A stretch of 64,000 nt of DNA from Azolla caroliniana (Eukaryota; Polypodiophyta), in contig JBHGNT010000156.1 in NCBI GenBank assembly GCA_043228905.1, forward strand, positions 1 to 64,000, in the 5' to 3' direction. Positions 49,591-62,000 of the stretch are shown in pieces (position 1 is the stretch's first letter; each line of letters opens with the position of its first letter). The notes beneath the pieces were generated by a model. That model searched no databases. It worked only from the letters and a program-made list of their open reading frames with translations, and was not told the DNA's origin. A program made the position numbers and the translations under genes.

Positions 49591-51204
49591 TTGTTACCTT
49601 CGATTCGCATGTTTGAACACAAAAATCCGATATCACACGAGCCAGGTATGAACATTTTAATTTACTCAAGGGCTCCTCTCAACTCACTACTCATGTTTGC
49701 TAATTTCGTCATGTCTCTCGACCTGAGTTTCAAAATCTTGATTTATTAATTCCATATCATAGCTAGCGTTGTTACCTTCGATTCGCATGTTTGAACACAA
49801 AAATCCGATATCACACGAGCCAGGTATGAACATTTTAATTTACTCAAGGGCTCCTCTCAACTCACTACTCATGTTTGCTAATTTCGTCATGTCTCTCGAC
49901 CTGAGTTTCAAAATCTTGATTTATTAATTCCATATCATAGCTAGCGTTGAACATGTTTGATAGCGCTTCGATTCGCATGTTTGAACACAAAAATCCGATA
50001 TCACACGAGCCAGGTATGAACATTTTAATTTACTCAAGCGCTCCTCTCAACTCACTACTCATATTTGCTAATTTCGTCATGTCTCTTGACCTGAGTTTCA
50101 AAATCTTGATTTTCTAATTCCATATCATAGCTAGCGTTGTTAGCTTCGATTCGCATGTTTGAACACAAAAATCCGATATCACACGAGCCAGGTATGAACA
50201 TTTTAATTTACTCAAGGGCTGCTCTCAACTCACTCCTCATGTTTGCTAATTTCGTCATGTCTCTCGACCTGAGTTTGAAAATCTTGATTTTTGAATTCCA
50301 TATCATAGCTAGGGTTGTTAGCTTTGATTCGCATGTTTGAACACAAAAATCCGATATCACACGAGCCAGGTATGAACATTTTAATTTACTCAAGGGCTGC
50401 TCTCAACTCACTCCTCAAATTTGGTAATTTCATCATGTCTCTCGACCTGAGTTTCAAAATCTTGATTTTTGAATTCCATATCATAGCTAGCGTTGTTAGC
50501 TTCGATTCGCATGTTTGAACACAAAAATTCGATATCACACGAGCCAGGTATGAACATTTTAATTTACTCAAGGGCTCCTCTCAACTCACTACTCATGTTT
50601 GCTAATTTCGTCATGTCTCTCGACCTGAGTTTCAAAATCTTGATTTATTAATTCCATATCATAGCTAGCGTTGGTAGCTTCGATTCGCATGTTTGAACAC
50701 AAAAATCCGATATCACACGAGCCAGGTATGAACATTTTAATTTACTCAAGGGCTCCTCTCAACTCACTACTCATGTTTGCTAATTTCGTCATGTCTCTCG
50801 ACCTGAGTTTCAAAATCTTGATTTTCTAATTCCATATCATAGCTAGCGTTGTTAGCTTCGATTCGCATGTTTGAACACAAAAATCCGATATCACACGAGC
50901 CAGGTATGAACATTTTAATTTACTCAAGCGCTCCTCTCAACTCACTACTCATGTTTGCTAATTTCGTCATGTCTCTCGACCTGATTTTCAAAATCTTGAT
51001 TTTTGAATTCCATATCATAGCTAGCGTTGTTAGCTTCGATTCGCATGTTTGAACACAAAAATCCGATATCACACGAGCCAGGTATGAACATTTTAATTTA
51101 CTCAAGCGCTCCTCTCAACTCACTACTCATATTTGCTAATTTCGTCATGTCTCTCGACCTGAGTTTCAAAATCTTGATTTTCTAATTCCATATCATAGCT
51201 AGCG
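49591..51204 (+). repeat. Satellite monomers leading into the 6-monomer domain
   Basis: Nine monomers. The first three repeat the TTGTTACCTTCG type, and the third carries a 12-bp insertion. From 50137 the types match those at 51383, 1246 bp (7 monomers) later. Confidence 0.75.
49945..49970 (+). other. 12-bp insertion in one satellite monomer
   Basis: The usual AGCGTTGTTAGCTTCG reads AGCGTTGAACATGTTTGATA followed by GCGCTTCG. The added bases contain ATGTTTGA, a motif found about 25 bp further on in every monomer, suggesting a template-switch or slippage repair. It moves the phase of all later monomers from 107 to 119 modulo 178. Confidence 0.88.
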
Positions 51205-54200
51205 TTGTTAGCTTCGATTCGCATGTTTGAACACAAAAATCCGATATCACACGAGCCAGGTATGAACATTTTAATTTACTCAAGCGCTCCTCTCAACTCA
51301 CTACTCATGTTTGCTAATTTCGTCATGTCTCTCGACCTGAATTTCAAAATCTTGATTTTTGAATTCCATATCATAGCTAGCGATGGTAGCTTTGATTCGC
51401 ATGTTTGAACACAAAAATCCGATATCACACGAGCCAGGTATGAACATTTTAATTTACTCAAGCGCTCCTCTCAACTCACTCCTCATGTTTGCTAATTTCG
51501 TCATGTCTCTCGACCTGAGTTTGAAAATCTTGATTTTTGAATTCCATATCATAGCTAGGGTTGTTAGCTTTGATTCGCATGTTTGAACACAAAAATCCGA
51601 TATCACACGAGCCAGGTATGAACATTTTAATTTACTCAAGGGCTGCTCTCAACTCACTCCTCAAATTTGGTAATTTCATCATGTCTCTCGACCTGAGTTT
51701 CAAAATCTTGATTTTTGAATTCCATATCATAGCTAGCGTTGTTAGCTTCGATTCGCATGTTTGAACACAAAAATCCGATATCACACGAGCCAGGTATGAA
51801 CATTTTAATTTACTCAAGGGCTCCTCTCAACTCACTACTCATGTTTGCTAATTTCGTCATGTCTCTCGACCTGAGTTTCAAAATCTTGATTTATTAATTC
51901 CATATCATAGCTAGCGTTGGTAGCTTCGATTCGCATGTTTGAACACAAAAATCCGATATCACACGAGCCAGGTATGAACATTTTAATTTACTCAAGGGCT
52001 CCTCTCAACTCACTACTCATGTTTGCTAATTTCGTCATGTCTCTCGACCTGAGTTTCAAAATCTTGATTTTTGAATTCCATATCATAGCTAGCGTTGTTA
52101 GCTTCGATTCGCATGTTTGAACACAAAAATCCGATATCACACGAGCCAGGTATGAACATTTTAATTTACTCAAGCGCTCCTCTCAACTCACTACTCATAT
52201 TTGCTAATTTCGTCATGTCTCTCGACCTGAGTTTCAAAATCTTGATTTTCTAATTCCATATCATAGCTAGCGTTGTTAGCTTCGATTCGCATGTTTGAAC
52301 ACAAAAATCCGATATCACACGAGCCAGGTATGAACATTTTAATTTACTCAAGGGCTGCTCTCAACTCACTACTCATGTTTGCTAATTTCGTCATGTCTCT
52401 CGACCTGAATTTCAAAATCTTGATTTTTGAATTCCATATCATAGCTAGCGTTGGTAGCTTTGATTCGCATGTTTGAACACAAATATCCGATATCACACGA
52501 GCCAGGTATGAACATTTTAATTTACTCAAGCGCTCCTCTCAACTCACTCCTCATGTTTGCTAATTTCGTCATGTCTCTCGACCTGAGTTTCAAAATCTTG
52601 ATTTTTGAATTCCATATCATAGCTAGGGTTGTTAGCTTTGATTCGCATGTTTGAACACAAAAATCCGATATCACACGAGCCAGGTATGAACATTTTAATT
52701 TACTCAAGGGATCCTCTCAACTCACTACTCATGTTTGCTAATTTCGTCATGTCTCTCCACCTGAGTTTCAAAATCTTGATTTTTGAATTCCATATCATAG
52801 CTAGCGTTGTTAGCTTCGATTCGCATGTTTGAACACAAAAATCCGATATCACACGAGCCAGGTATGAACATTTTAATTTACTCAAGGGCTCCTCTCAACT
52901 CACTACTCATGTTTGCTAATTTCGTCATGTCTCTCCACCTGAGTTTCAAAATCTTGATTTATTAATTCCATATCATAGCTAGCGTTGGTAGCTTCGATTT
53001 GCATGTTTGAACACAAAAATCCGATATCACACGAGCCAGGTATGAACATTTTAATTTACTCAAGGGCTCCTCTCAACTCACTACTCATGTTTGCTAATTT
53101 CGTCATGTCTCTCGACCTGATTTTCAAAATCTTGATTTTTGAATTCCATATCATAGCTAGCGTTGTTAGCTTCGATTCGCATGTTTGAACACAAAAATCC
53201 GATATCACACGAGCCAGGTATGAACATTTTAATTTACTCAAGCGCTCCTCTCAACTCACTACTCATATTTGCTAATTTCGTCATGTCTCTCGACCTGAGT
53301 TTCAAAATCTTGATTTTCTAATTCCATATCATAGCTAGCGTTGTTAGCTTCGATTCGCATGTTTGAACACAAAAATCCGATATCACACGAGCCAGGTATG
53401 AACATTTTAATTTACTCAAGCGCTCCTCTCAACTCACTACTCATGTTTGCTAATTTCGTCATGTCTCTCGACCTGAATTTCAAAATCTTGATTTTTGAAT
53501 TCCATATCATAGCTAGCGTTGGTAGCTTTGATTCGCATGTTTGAACACAAAAATCCGATATCACACGAGCCAGGTATGAACATTTTAATTTACTCAAGCG
53601 CTCCTCTCCACTCACTCCTCATGTTTGCTAATTTCGTCATGTCTCTCGACCTGAGTTTGAAAATCTTGATTTTTGAATTCCATATCATAGCTAGGGTTGT
53701 TAGCTTTGATTCGCATGTTTGAACACAAAAATCCGATATCACACGAGCCAGGTATGAACATTTTAATTTACTCAAGGGCTGCTCTCAACTCACTCCTCAA
53801 ATTTGGTAATTTCATCATGTCTCTCGACCTGAGTTTCAAAATCTTGATTTTTGAATTCCATATCATAGCTAGCGTTGTTAGCTTCGATTCGCATGTTTGA
53901 ACACAAAAATCCGATATCACACGAGCCAGGTATGAACATTTTAATTTACTCAAGGGCTCCTCTCAACTCACTACTCATGTTTGCTAATTTCGTCATGTCT
54001 CTCGACCTGAGTTTGAAAATCTTGATTTATTAATTCCATATCATAGCTAGCGTTGGTAGCTTCGATTCGCATGTTTGAACACAAAAATCCGATATCACAC
54101 GAGCCAGGTATGAACATTTTAATTTACTCAAGGGCTCCTCTCAACTCACTACTCATGTTTGCTAATTTCGTCATGTCTCTCGACCTGAGTTTCAAAATCT

Positions 54201-56010
54201 TGATTTTTGAATTCCATATCATAGCTAGCGTTGTTAGCTTCGATTCGCATGTTTGAACACAAAAATCCGATATCACACGAGCCAGGTATGAACATTTTAA
54301 TTTACTCAAGCGCTCCTCTCAACTCACTACTCATATTTGCTAATTTCGTCATGTCTCTCGACCTGAGTTTCAAAATCTTGATTTTCTAATTCCATATCAT
54401 AGCTAGCGTTGTTAGCTTCGATTCGCATGTTTGAACACAAAAATCCGATATCACACGAGCCAGGTATGAACATTTTAATTTACTCAAGGGCTGCTCTCAA
54501 CTCACTACTCATGTTTGCTAATTTCGTCATGTCTCTCGACCTGAATTTCAAAATCTTGATTTTTGAATTCCATATCATAGCTAGCGTTGGTAGCTTTGAT
54601 TCGCATGTTTGAACACAAATATCCGATATCACACGAGCCAGGTATGAACATTTTAATTTACTCAAGCGCTCCTCTCAACTCACTCCTCATGTTTGCTAAT
54701 TTCGTCATGTCTCTCGACCTGAGTTTGAAAATCTTGATTTTTGAATTCCATATCATAGCTAGGGTTGTTAGCTTTGATTCGCATGTTTGAACACAAAAAT
54801 CCGATATCACACGAGCCAGGTATGAACATTTTAATTTACTCAAGGGCTGCTCTCAACTCACTCCTCAAATTTGGTAATTTCATCATGTCTCTCGACCTGA
54901 GTTTCAAAATCTTGATTTATTAATTCCATATCATAGCTACCGTTGTTAGCTTCGATTCGCATGTTTGAACACAAAAATCCGATATCACACGAGCCAGGTA
55001 TGGACATTTTAATTTACTCAAGGGCTCCTCTCAACTCACTACTCATGTTTGCTAATTTCGTCATGTCTCTCGACCTGAGTTTCAAAATCTTGATTTATTA
55101 ATTCCATATCATAGCTAGCGTTGGTAGCTTCGATTCGCATGTTTGAACACAAAAATCCGATATCACACGAGCCAGGTATGAACATTTTAATTTACTCAAG
55201 GGCTCCTCTCAACTCACTACTCATGTTTGCTAATTTCGTCATGTCTCTCGACCTGAGTTTCAAAATCTTGATTTTTGAATTCCATATCATAGCTAGCGTT
55301 GTTAGCTTCGATTCGCATGTTTGAACACAAAAATCCGATATCACACGAGCCAGGTATGAACATTTTAATTTACTCAAGCGCTCCTCTCAACTCACTACTC
55401 ATATTTGCTAATTTCGTCATGTCTCTCGACCTGAGTTTCAAAATCTTGATTTTCTAATTCCATATCATAGCTAGCGTTGTTAGCTTCGATTCGCATGTTT
55501 GAACACAAAAATCCGATATCACACGAGCCAGGTATGAACATTTTAATTTACTCAAGGGCTGCTCTCAACTCACTACTCATGTTTGCTAATTTCGTCATGT
55601 CTCTCGACCTGAATTTCAAAATCTTGATTTTTGAATTCCATATCATAGCTAGCGTTGGTAGCTTTGATTCGCATGTTTGAACACAAATATCCGATATCAC
55701 ACGAGCCAGGTATGAACATTTTAATTTACTCAAGCGCTCCTCTCAACTCACTCCTCATGTTTGCTAATTTCGTCATGTCTCTCGACCTGAGTTTGAAAAT
55801 CTTGATTTTTGAATTCCATATCATAGCTAGGGTTGTTAGCTTTGATTCGCATGTTTGAACACAAAAATCCGATATCACACGAGCCAGGTATGAACATTTT
55901 AATTTACTCAAGGGTTGCTCTCAACTCACTCCTCAAATTTGGTAATTTCATCATGTCTCTCGACCTGAGTTTCAAAATCTTGATTTATTAATTCCATATC
56001 ATAGCTACCG
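51205..56010 (+). repeat. 6-monomer higher-order repeat (1068 bp), 4.5 copies
   Basis: Units begin at 51205, 52273, 53341, 54409 and 55477 (partial). Marker monomers recur every 1068 bp, for example CTAGGGTTG followed by GCTTTGATTCG at 51561, 52629 and 53697, and TTGGTAGCTTTG at 51383, 52451, 53519, 54587 and 55655. Some variants recur only every 2136 bp (51205/53341 with CTCAAGCGCTCC; GATTTTCAAAATC at 50985 and 53121), so successive hexamers alternate between two versions. Confidence 0.88.
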
Positions 56011-59000
56011 TTGTTAGCTTCGATTCGCATGTTTGAACACAAAAATCCGATATCACACGAGCCAGGTATGGACATTTTAATTTACTCAAGGGCTCCTGTC
56101 AACTCACTACTCATGTTTGCTAATTTCGTCATGTCTCTCCACCTGAGTTTCAAAATCTTGATTTTTGAATTCCATATCATAGCTAGCGTTGTTAGCTTCG
56201 ATTCGCATGTTTGAACACAAAAATCGGATATTACACGCGCTAGGTATGAACATTTTAATTTACTCAAGGGCTGCTCTCAACTCACTACTCATGTTTGCTA
56301 ATTTCGTCATGTCTCTCCACCTGAGTTTCAAAATCTTGATTTTTGAATTCCATATCATAGCTAGCGTTGTTAGCTTTGATTCGCATGTTTGAACACAAAA
56401 ATCCGATATCACACGAGCCAGGTATGAACATTTTAATTTACTCAAGGGCTCCTCTCAACTCACTACTCATGTTTGCTAATTTCGTCATGTCTCTCCACCT
56501 GAGTTTCAAAATCTTGATTTTTGAATTCCATATCATAGCTAGCGTTGTTAGCTTCGATTCGCATGTTTGAACACAAAAATCGGATATTACACGCGCTAGG
56601 TATGAACATTTTAATTTACTCAAGGGCTGCTCTCAACTCACTACTCATGTTTGGTAATTTCATCATGTCTCTCGACCTGAGTTTCAAAATCTTGATTTAT
56701 TAATTCCATATCATAGCTAGCGTTGTTACCTTCGATTCGCATGTTTGAACACAAAAATCCGATATCACACGAGCCAGGTATGAACATTTTAATTTACTCA
56801 AGGGCTCCTCTCAACTCACTACTCATGTTTGCTAATTTCGTCATGTCTCTCGACCTGAGTTTCAAAATCTTGATTTTTGAATTCCATATCATAGCTAGCG
56901 TTGTTAGCTTCGATTCGCATGTTTGAACACAAACATCTGATATCACACGAGCCAGGTATGAACATTTACATTTACCCACTAGCTCTTCTCAACTCACTCC
57001 TCAAATTTGGTAATTTCGTCATGTCTCTCGACCTGAGTTTCAAAATCTTGATTTATTAATTCCATATCATAGCTAGCGTTGTTAGCTTCGATTCGCATGT
57101 TTGAACAGAAAAATTCGATATCACACGAGCCAGGTATGAACATTTTAATTTAGTCAAGGGCTCCTCTCAACTCCCTCCTCAAGTTTGCTAATTTCGTCAT
57201 GTCTCTCGACCTGAGTTTCAAAATCTTGATTTTTGAATTCCATATCATAGCTAGCGTTGTTAGCTTCGATTCGCATGTTTGAACACAAAAATCCGATATC
57301 ACACGAGCCAGGTATGAACATTTTAATTTACTCAAGGGTTCCTCTCAACTCACTCCTCAAATTTGGTAATTTCATCATGTCTCTCGACCTGAGTTTCAAA
57401 ATCTTGATTTATTAATTCCATATCATAGCTAGCGTTGTTAGCTTCGATTCGCATGTTTGAACACAAAAATCCGATATCACACGAGCCAGGTATGAACATT
57501 TTAATTTACTCAAGCGCTCCTCTCAACTCACTACTCATGTTTGCTAATTTCGTCATGTCTCCTGACCTGAGTTTCAAAATCTTGATTTTCTAATTCCATA
57601 TCATAGCTACCGTTGTTAGCTTCGATTCGCATGTTTGAACACAAAAATCCGATATCACACGAGCCAGGTATGAACATTTTAATTTACTCAAGGGCTCCTG
57701 TCAACTCACTACTCATGTTTGCTAATTTCGTCATGTCTCTCCACCTGAGTTTCAAAATCTTGATTTTTGAATTCCATATCATAGCTAGCGTTGTTAGCTT
57801 CGATTCGCATGTTTGAACACAAAAATCGGATATTACACGCGCTAGGTATGAACATTTTAATTTACTCAAGGGCTGCTCTCAACTCACTACTCATGTTTGC
57901 TAATTTCGTCATGTCTCTCCACCTGAGTTTCAAAATCTTGATTTTTGAATTCCATATCATAGCTAGCGTTGTTAGCTTTGATTCGCATGTTTGAACACAA
58001 AAATCCGATATCACACGAGCCAGGTATGAACATTTTAATTTACTCAAGGGCTCCTCTCAACTCACTACTCATGTTTGCTAATTTCGTCATGTCTCTCCAC
58101 CTGAGTTTCAAAATCTTGATTTTTGAATTCCATATCATAGCTAGCGTTGTTAGCTTCGATTCGCATGTTTGAACACAAAAATCGGATATTACACGCGCTA
58201 GGTATGAACATTTTAATTTACTCAAGGGCTGCTCTCAACTCACTACTCATGTTTGCTAATTTCGTCATGTCTCTCGACCTGAGTTTCAAAATCTTGATTT
58301 TTGAATTCCATATCATAGCTAGCGTTGGTAGCTTCCATTCGCATGTTTGAACACAAAAATCCGATATCACACGAGCCAGGTATGAACATTTTAATTTACT
58401 CAAGGGGTGCTCACAACTCACTACTCATGTTTGCTAATTTCGTCATGTCTCTCGACCTGAGTTTCAAAATCTTGATTTTTGAATTCCATAACATAGGTAG
58501 CGTTGTTAGCTTCGATTCGCATGTTTGAACACAAAAAGCCGATATCACACGAGCCAGGTATGACCATTTTAATTTACTCAAGGGCTCCTCTTAGCTCACT
58601 CCTCAAATTTGGTAATTTCATCATGTCTCTCGACCTGAGTTTCAAAATCTTGATTTTTGAATTGCATATAATAGCTAGCGTTGTTAGCTTCGATTCGCAT
58701 GTTTGAACACAAAAATCGGATATCACACGAGCCAGGTATGAACATTTTAATTTACTCAAGCGCTCCTCTCAACTCACTACTCATGTTTGCTAATTTCGTC
58801 ATGTCTCTCGACCTGAGTTTCAAAATCTTGATTTTCTAATTCCATATCATAGCTACCGTTGTTTGCTTCGATTCGCATGTTTGAACACAACAATCCGATA
58901 TCACACGAGCCAGGTATGGACATTTTAATTTACTCAAGGGCTCCTGTCAACTCACTACTCATGTTTGCTAATTTCGTCATGTCTCTCCACCTGAGTTTCA

Positions 59001-62000
59001 AAATCTTGATTTTTGAATTCCATATCATAGCTAGCGTTGTTAGCTTCGATTCGCATGTTTGAACACAAAAATCGGATATTACACGCGCTAGGTATGAACA
59101 TTTTAATTTACTCAAGGGCTGCTCTCAACTCACTACTCATGTTTGCTAATTTCGTCATGTCTCTCCACCTGAGTTTCAAAATCTTGATTTTTGAATTCCA
59201 TATCATAGCTAGCGTTGTTAGCTTCGATTCGCATGTTTGAACACAAAAATCCGATATCACACGAGCCAGGTATGAACATTTTAATTTACTCAAGCGCTCC
59301 TCTCAACTCACTACTCATATTTGCTAATTTCGTCATGTCTCTCGACCTGAGTTTCAAAATCTTGATTTTCTAATTCCATATCATAGCTAGCGTTGTTAGC
59401 TTCGATTCGCATGTTTGAACACAAAAATCCGATATCACACGAGCCAGGTATGAACATTTTAATTTACTCAAGGGCTGCTCTCAACTCACTACTCATGTTT
59501 GCTAATTTCGTCATGTCTCTCGACCTGAATTTCAAAATCTTGATTTTTGAATTCCATATCATAGCTAGCGTTGGTAGCTTTTATTCGCATGTTTGAACAC
59601 AAATATCCGATATCACACGAGCCAGGTATGAACATTTTAATTTACTCAAGCGCTCCTCTCAACTCACTCCTCATGTTTGCTAATTTCGTCATGTCTCTCG
59701 ACCTGAGTTTGAAAATCTTGATTTTTGAATTCCATATCATAGCTAGGGTTGTTAGCTTTGATTCGCATGTTTGAACACAAAAATCCGATATCACACGAGC
59801 CAGGTATGAACATTTTAATTTACTCAAGGGTTGCTCTCAACTCACTCCTCAAATTTGGTAATTTCATCATGTCTCTCGACCTGAGTTTCAAAATCTTGAT
59901 TTATTAATTCCATATCATAGCTACCGTTGTTAGCTTCGATTCGCATGTTTGAACACAAAAATCCGATATCACACGAGCCAGGTATGGACATTTTAATTTA
60001 CTCAAGGGCTCCTGTCAACTCACTACTCATGTTTGCTAATTTCGTCATGTCTCTCCACCTGAGTTTCAAAATCTTGATTTTTGAATTCCATATCATAGCT
60101 AGCGTTGTTAGCTTCGATTCGCATGTTTGAACACAAAAATCGGATATTACACGCGCTAGGTATGAACATTTTAATTTACTCAAGGGCTGCTCTCAACTCA
60201 CTACTCATGTTTGCTAATTTCGTCATGTCTCTCCACCTGAGTTTCAAAATCTTGATTTTTGAATTCCATATCATAGCTAGCGTTGTTAGCTTTGATTCGC
60301 ATGTTTGAACACAAAAATCCGATATCACACGAGCCAGGTATGAACATTTTAATTTACTCAAGGGCTCCTCTCAACTCACTACTCATGTTTGCTAATTTCG
60401 TCATGTCTCTCCACCTGAGTTTCAAAATCTTGATTTTTGAATTCCATATCATAGCTAGCGTTGTTAGCTTCGATTCGCATGTTTGAACACAAAAATCGGA
60501 TATTACACGCGCTAGGTATGAACATTTTAATTTACTCAAGGGCTGCTCTCAACTCACTACTCATGTTTGGTAATTTCATCATGTCTCTCGACCTGAGTTT
60601 CAAAATCTTGATTTATTAATTCCATATCATAGCTAGCGTTGTTACCTTCGATTCGCATGTTTGAACACAAAAATCCGATATCACACGAGCCAGGTATGAA
60701 CATTTTAATTTACTCAAGGGGTGCTCACAACTCACTACTCATGTTTGCTAATTTCGTCATGTCTCTCGACCTGAGTTTCAAAATCTTGATTTTTGAATTC
60801 CATATCATAGCTAGCGTTGGTAGCTTCCATTCGCATGTTTGAACACAAAAATCCGATATCACACGAGCCAGGTATGAACATTTTAATTTACTCAAGGGGT
60901 GCTCACAACTCACTACTCATGTTTGCTAATTTCGTCATGTCTCTCGACCTGAGTTTCAAAATCTTGATTTTTGAATTCCATAACATAGGTAGCGTTGTTA
61001 GCTTCGATTCGCATGTTTGAACACAAAAAGCCGATATCACACGAGCCAGGTATGACCATTTTAATTTACTCAAGGGCTCCTCTTAGCTCACTCCTCAAAT
61101 TTGGTAATTTCATCATGTCTCTCGACCTGAGTTTCAAAATCTTGATTTTTGAATTGCATATAATAGCTAGCGTTGTTAGCTTCGATTCGCATGTTTGAAC
61201 ACAAAAATCGGATATCACACGAGCCAGGTATGAACATTTTAATTTACTCAAGCGCTCCTCTCAACTCACTACTCATGTTTGCTAATTTCGTCATGTCTCT
61301 CGACCTGAGTTTCAAAATCTTGATTTTCTAATTCCATATCATAGCTACCGTTGTTTGCTTCGATTCGCATGTTTGAACACAACAATCCGATATCACACGA
61401 GCCAGGTATGGACATTTTAATTTACTCAAGGGCTCCTGTCAACTCACTACTCATGTTTGCTAATTTCGTCATGTCTCTCCACCTGAGTTTCAAAATCTTG
61501 ATTTTTGAATTCCATATCATAGCTAGCGTTGTTAGCTTCGATTCGCATGTTTGAACACAAAAATCGGATATTACACGCGCTAGGTATGAACATTTTAATT
61601 TACTCAAGGGCTGCTCTCAACTCACTACTCATGTTTGCTAATTTCGTCATGTCTCTCCACCTGAGTTTCAAAATCTTGATTTTTGAATTCCATATCATAG
61701 CTAGCGTTGTTAGCTTCGATTCGCATGTTTGAACACAAAAATCCGATATCACACGAGCCAGGTATGAACATTTTAATTTACTCAAGCGCTCCTCTCAACT
61801 CACTACTCATATTTGCTAATTTCGTCATGTCTCTCGACCTGAGTTTCAAAATCTTGATTTTCTAATTCCATATCATAGCTAGCGTTGTTAGCTTCGATTC
61901 GCATGTTTGAACACAAAAATCCGATATCACACGAGCCAGGTATGAACATTTTAATTTACTCAAGGGCTGCTCTCAACTCACTACTCATGTTTGCTAATTT

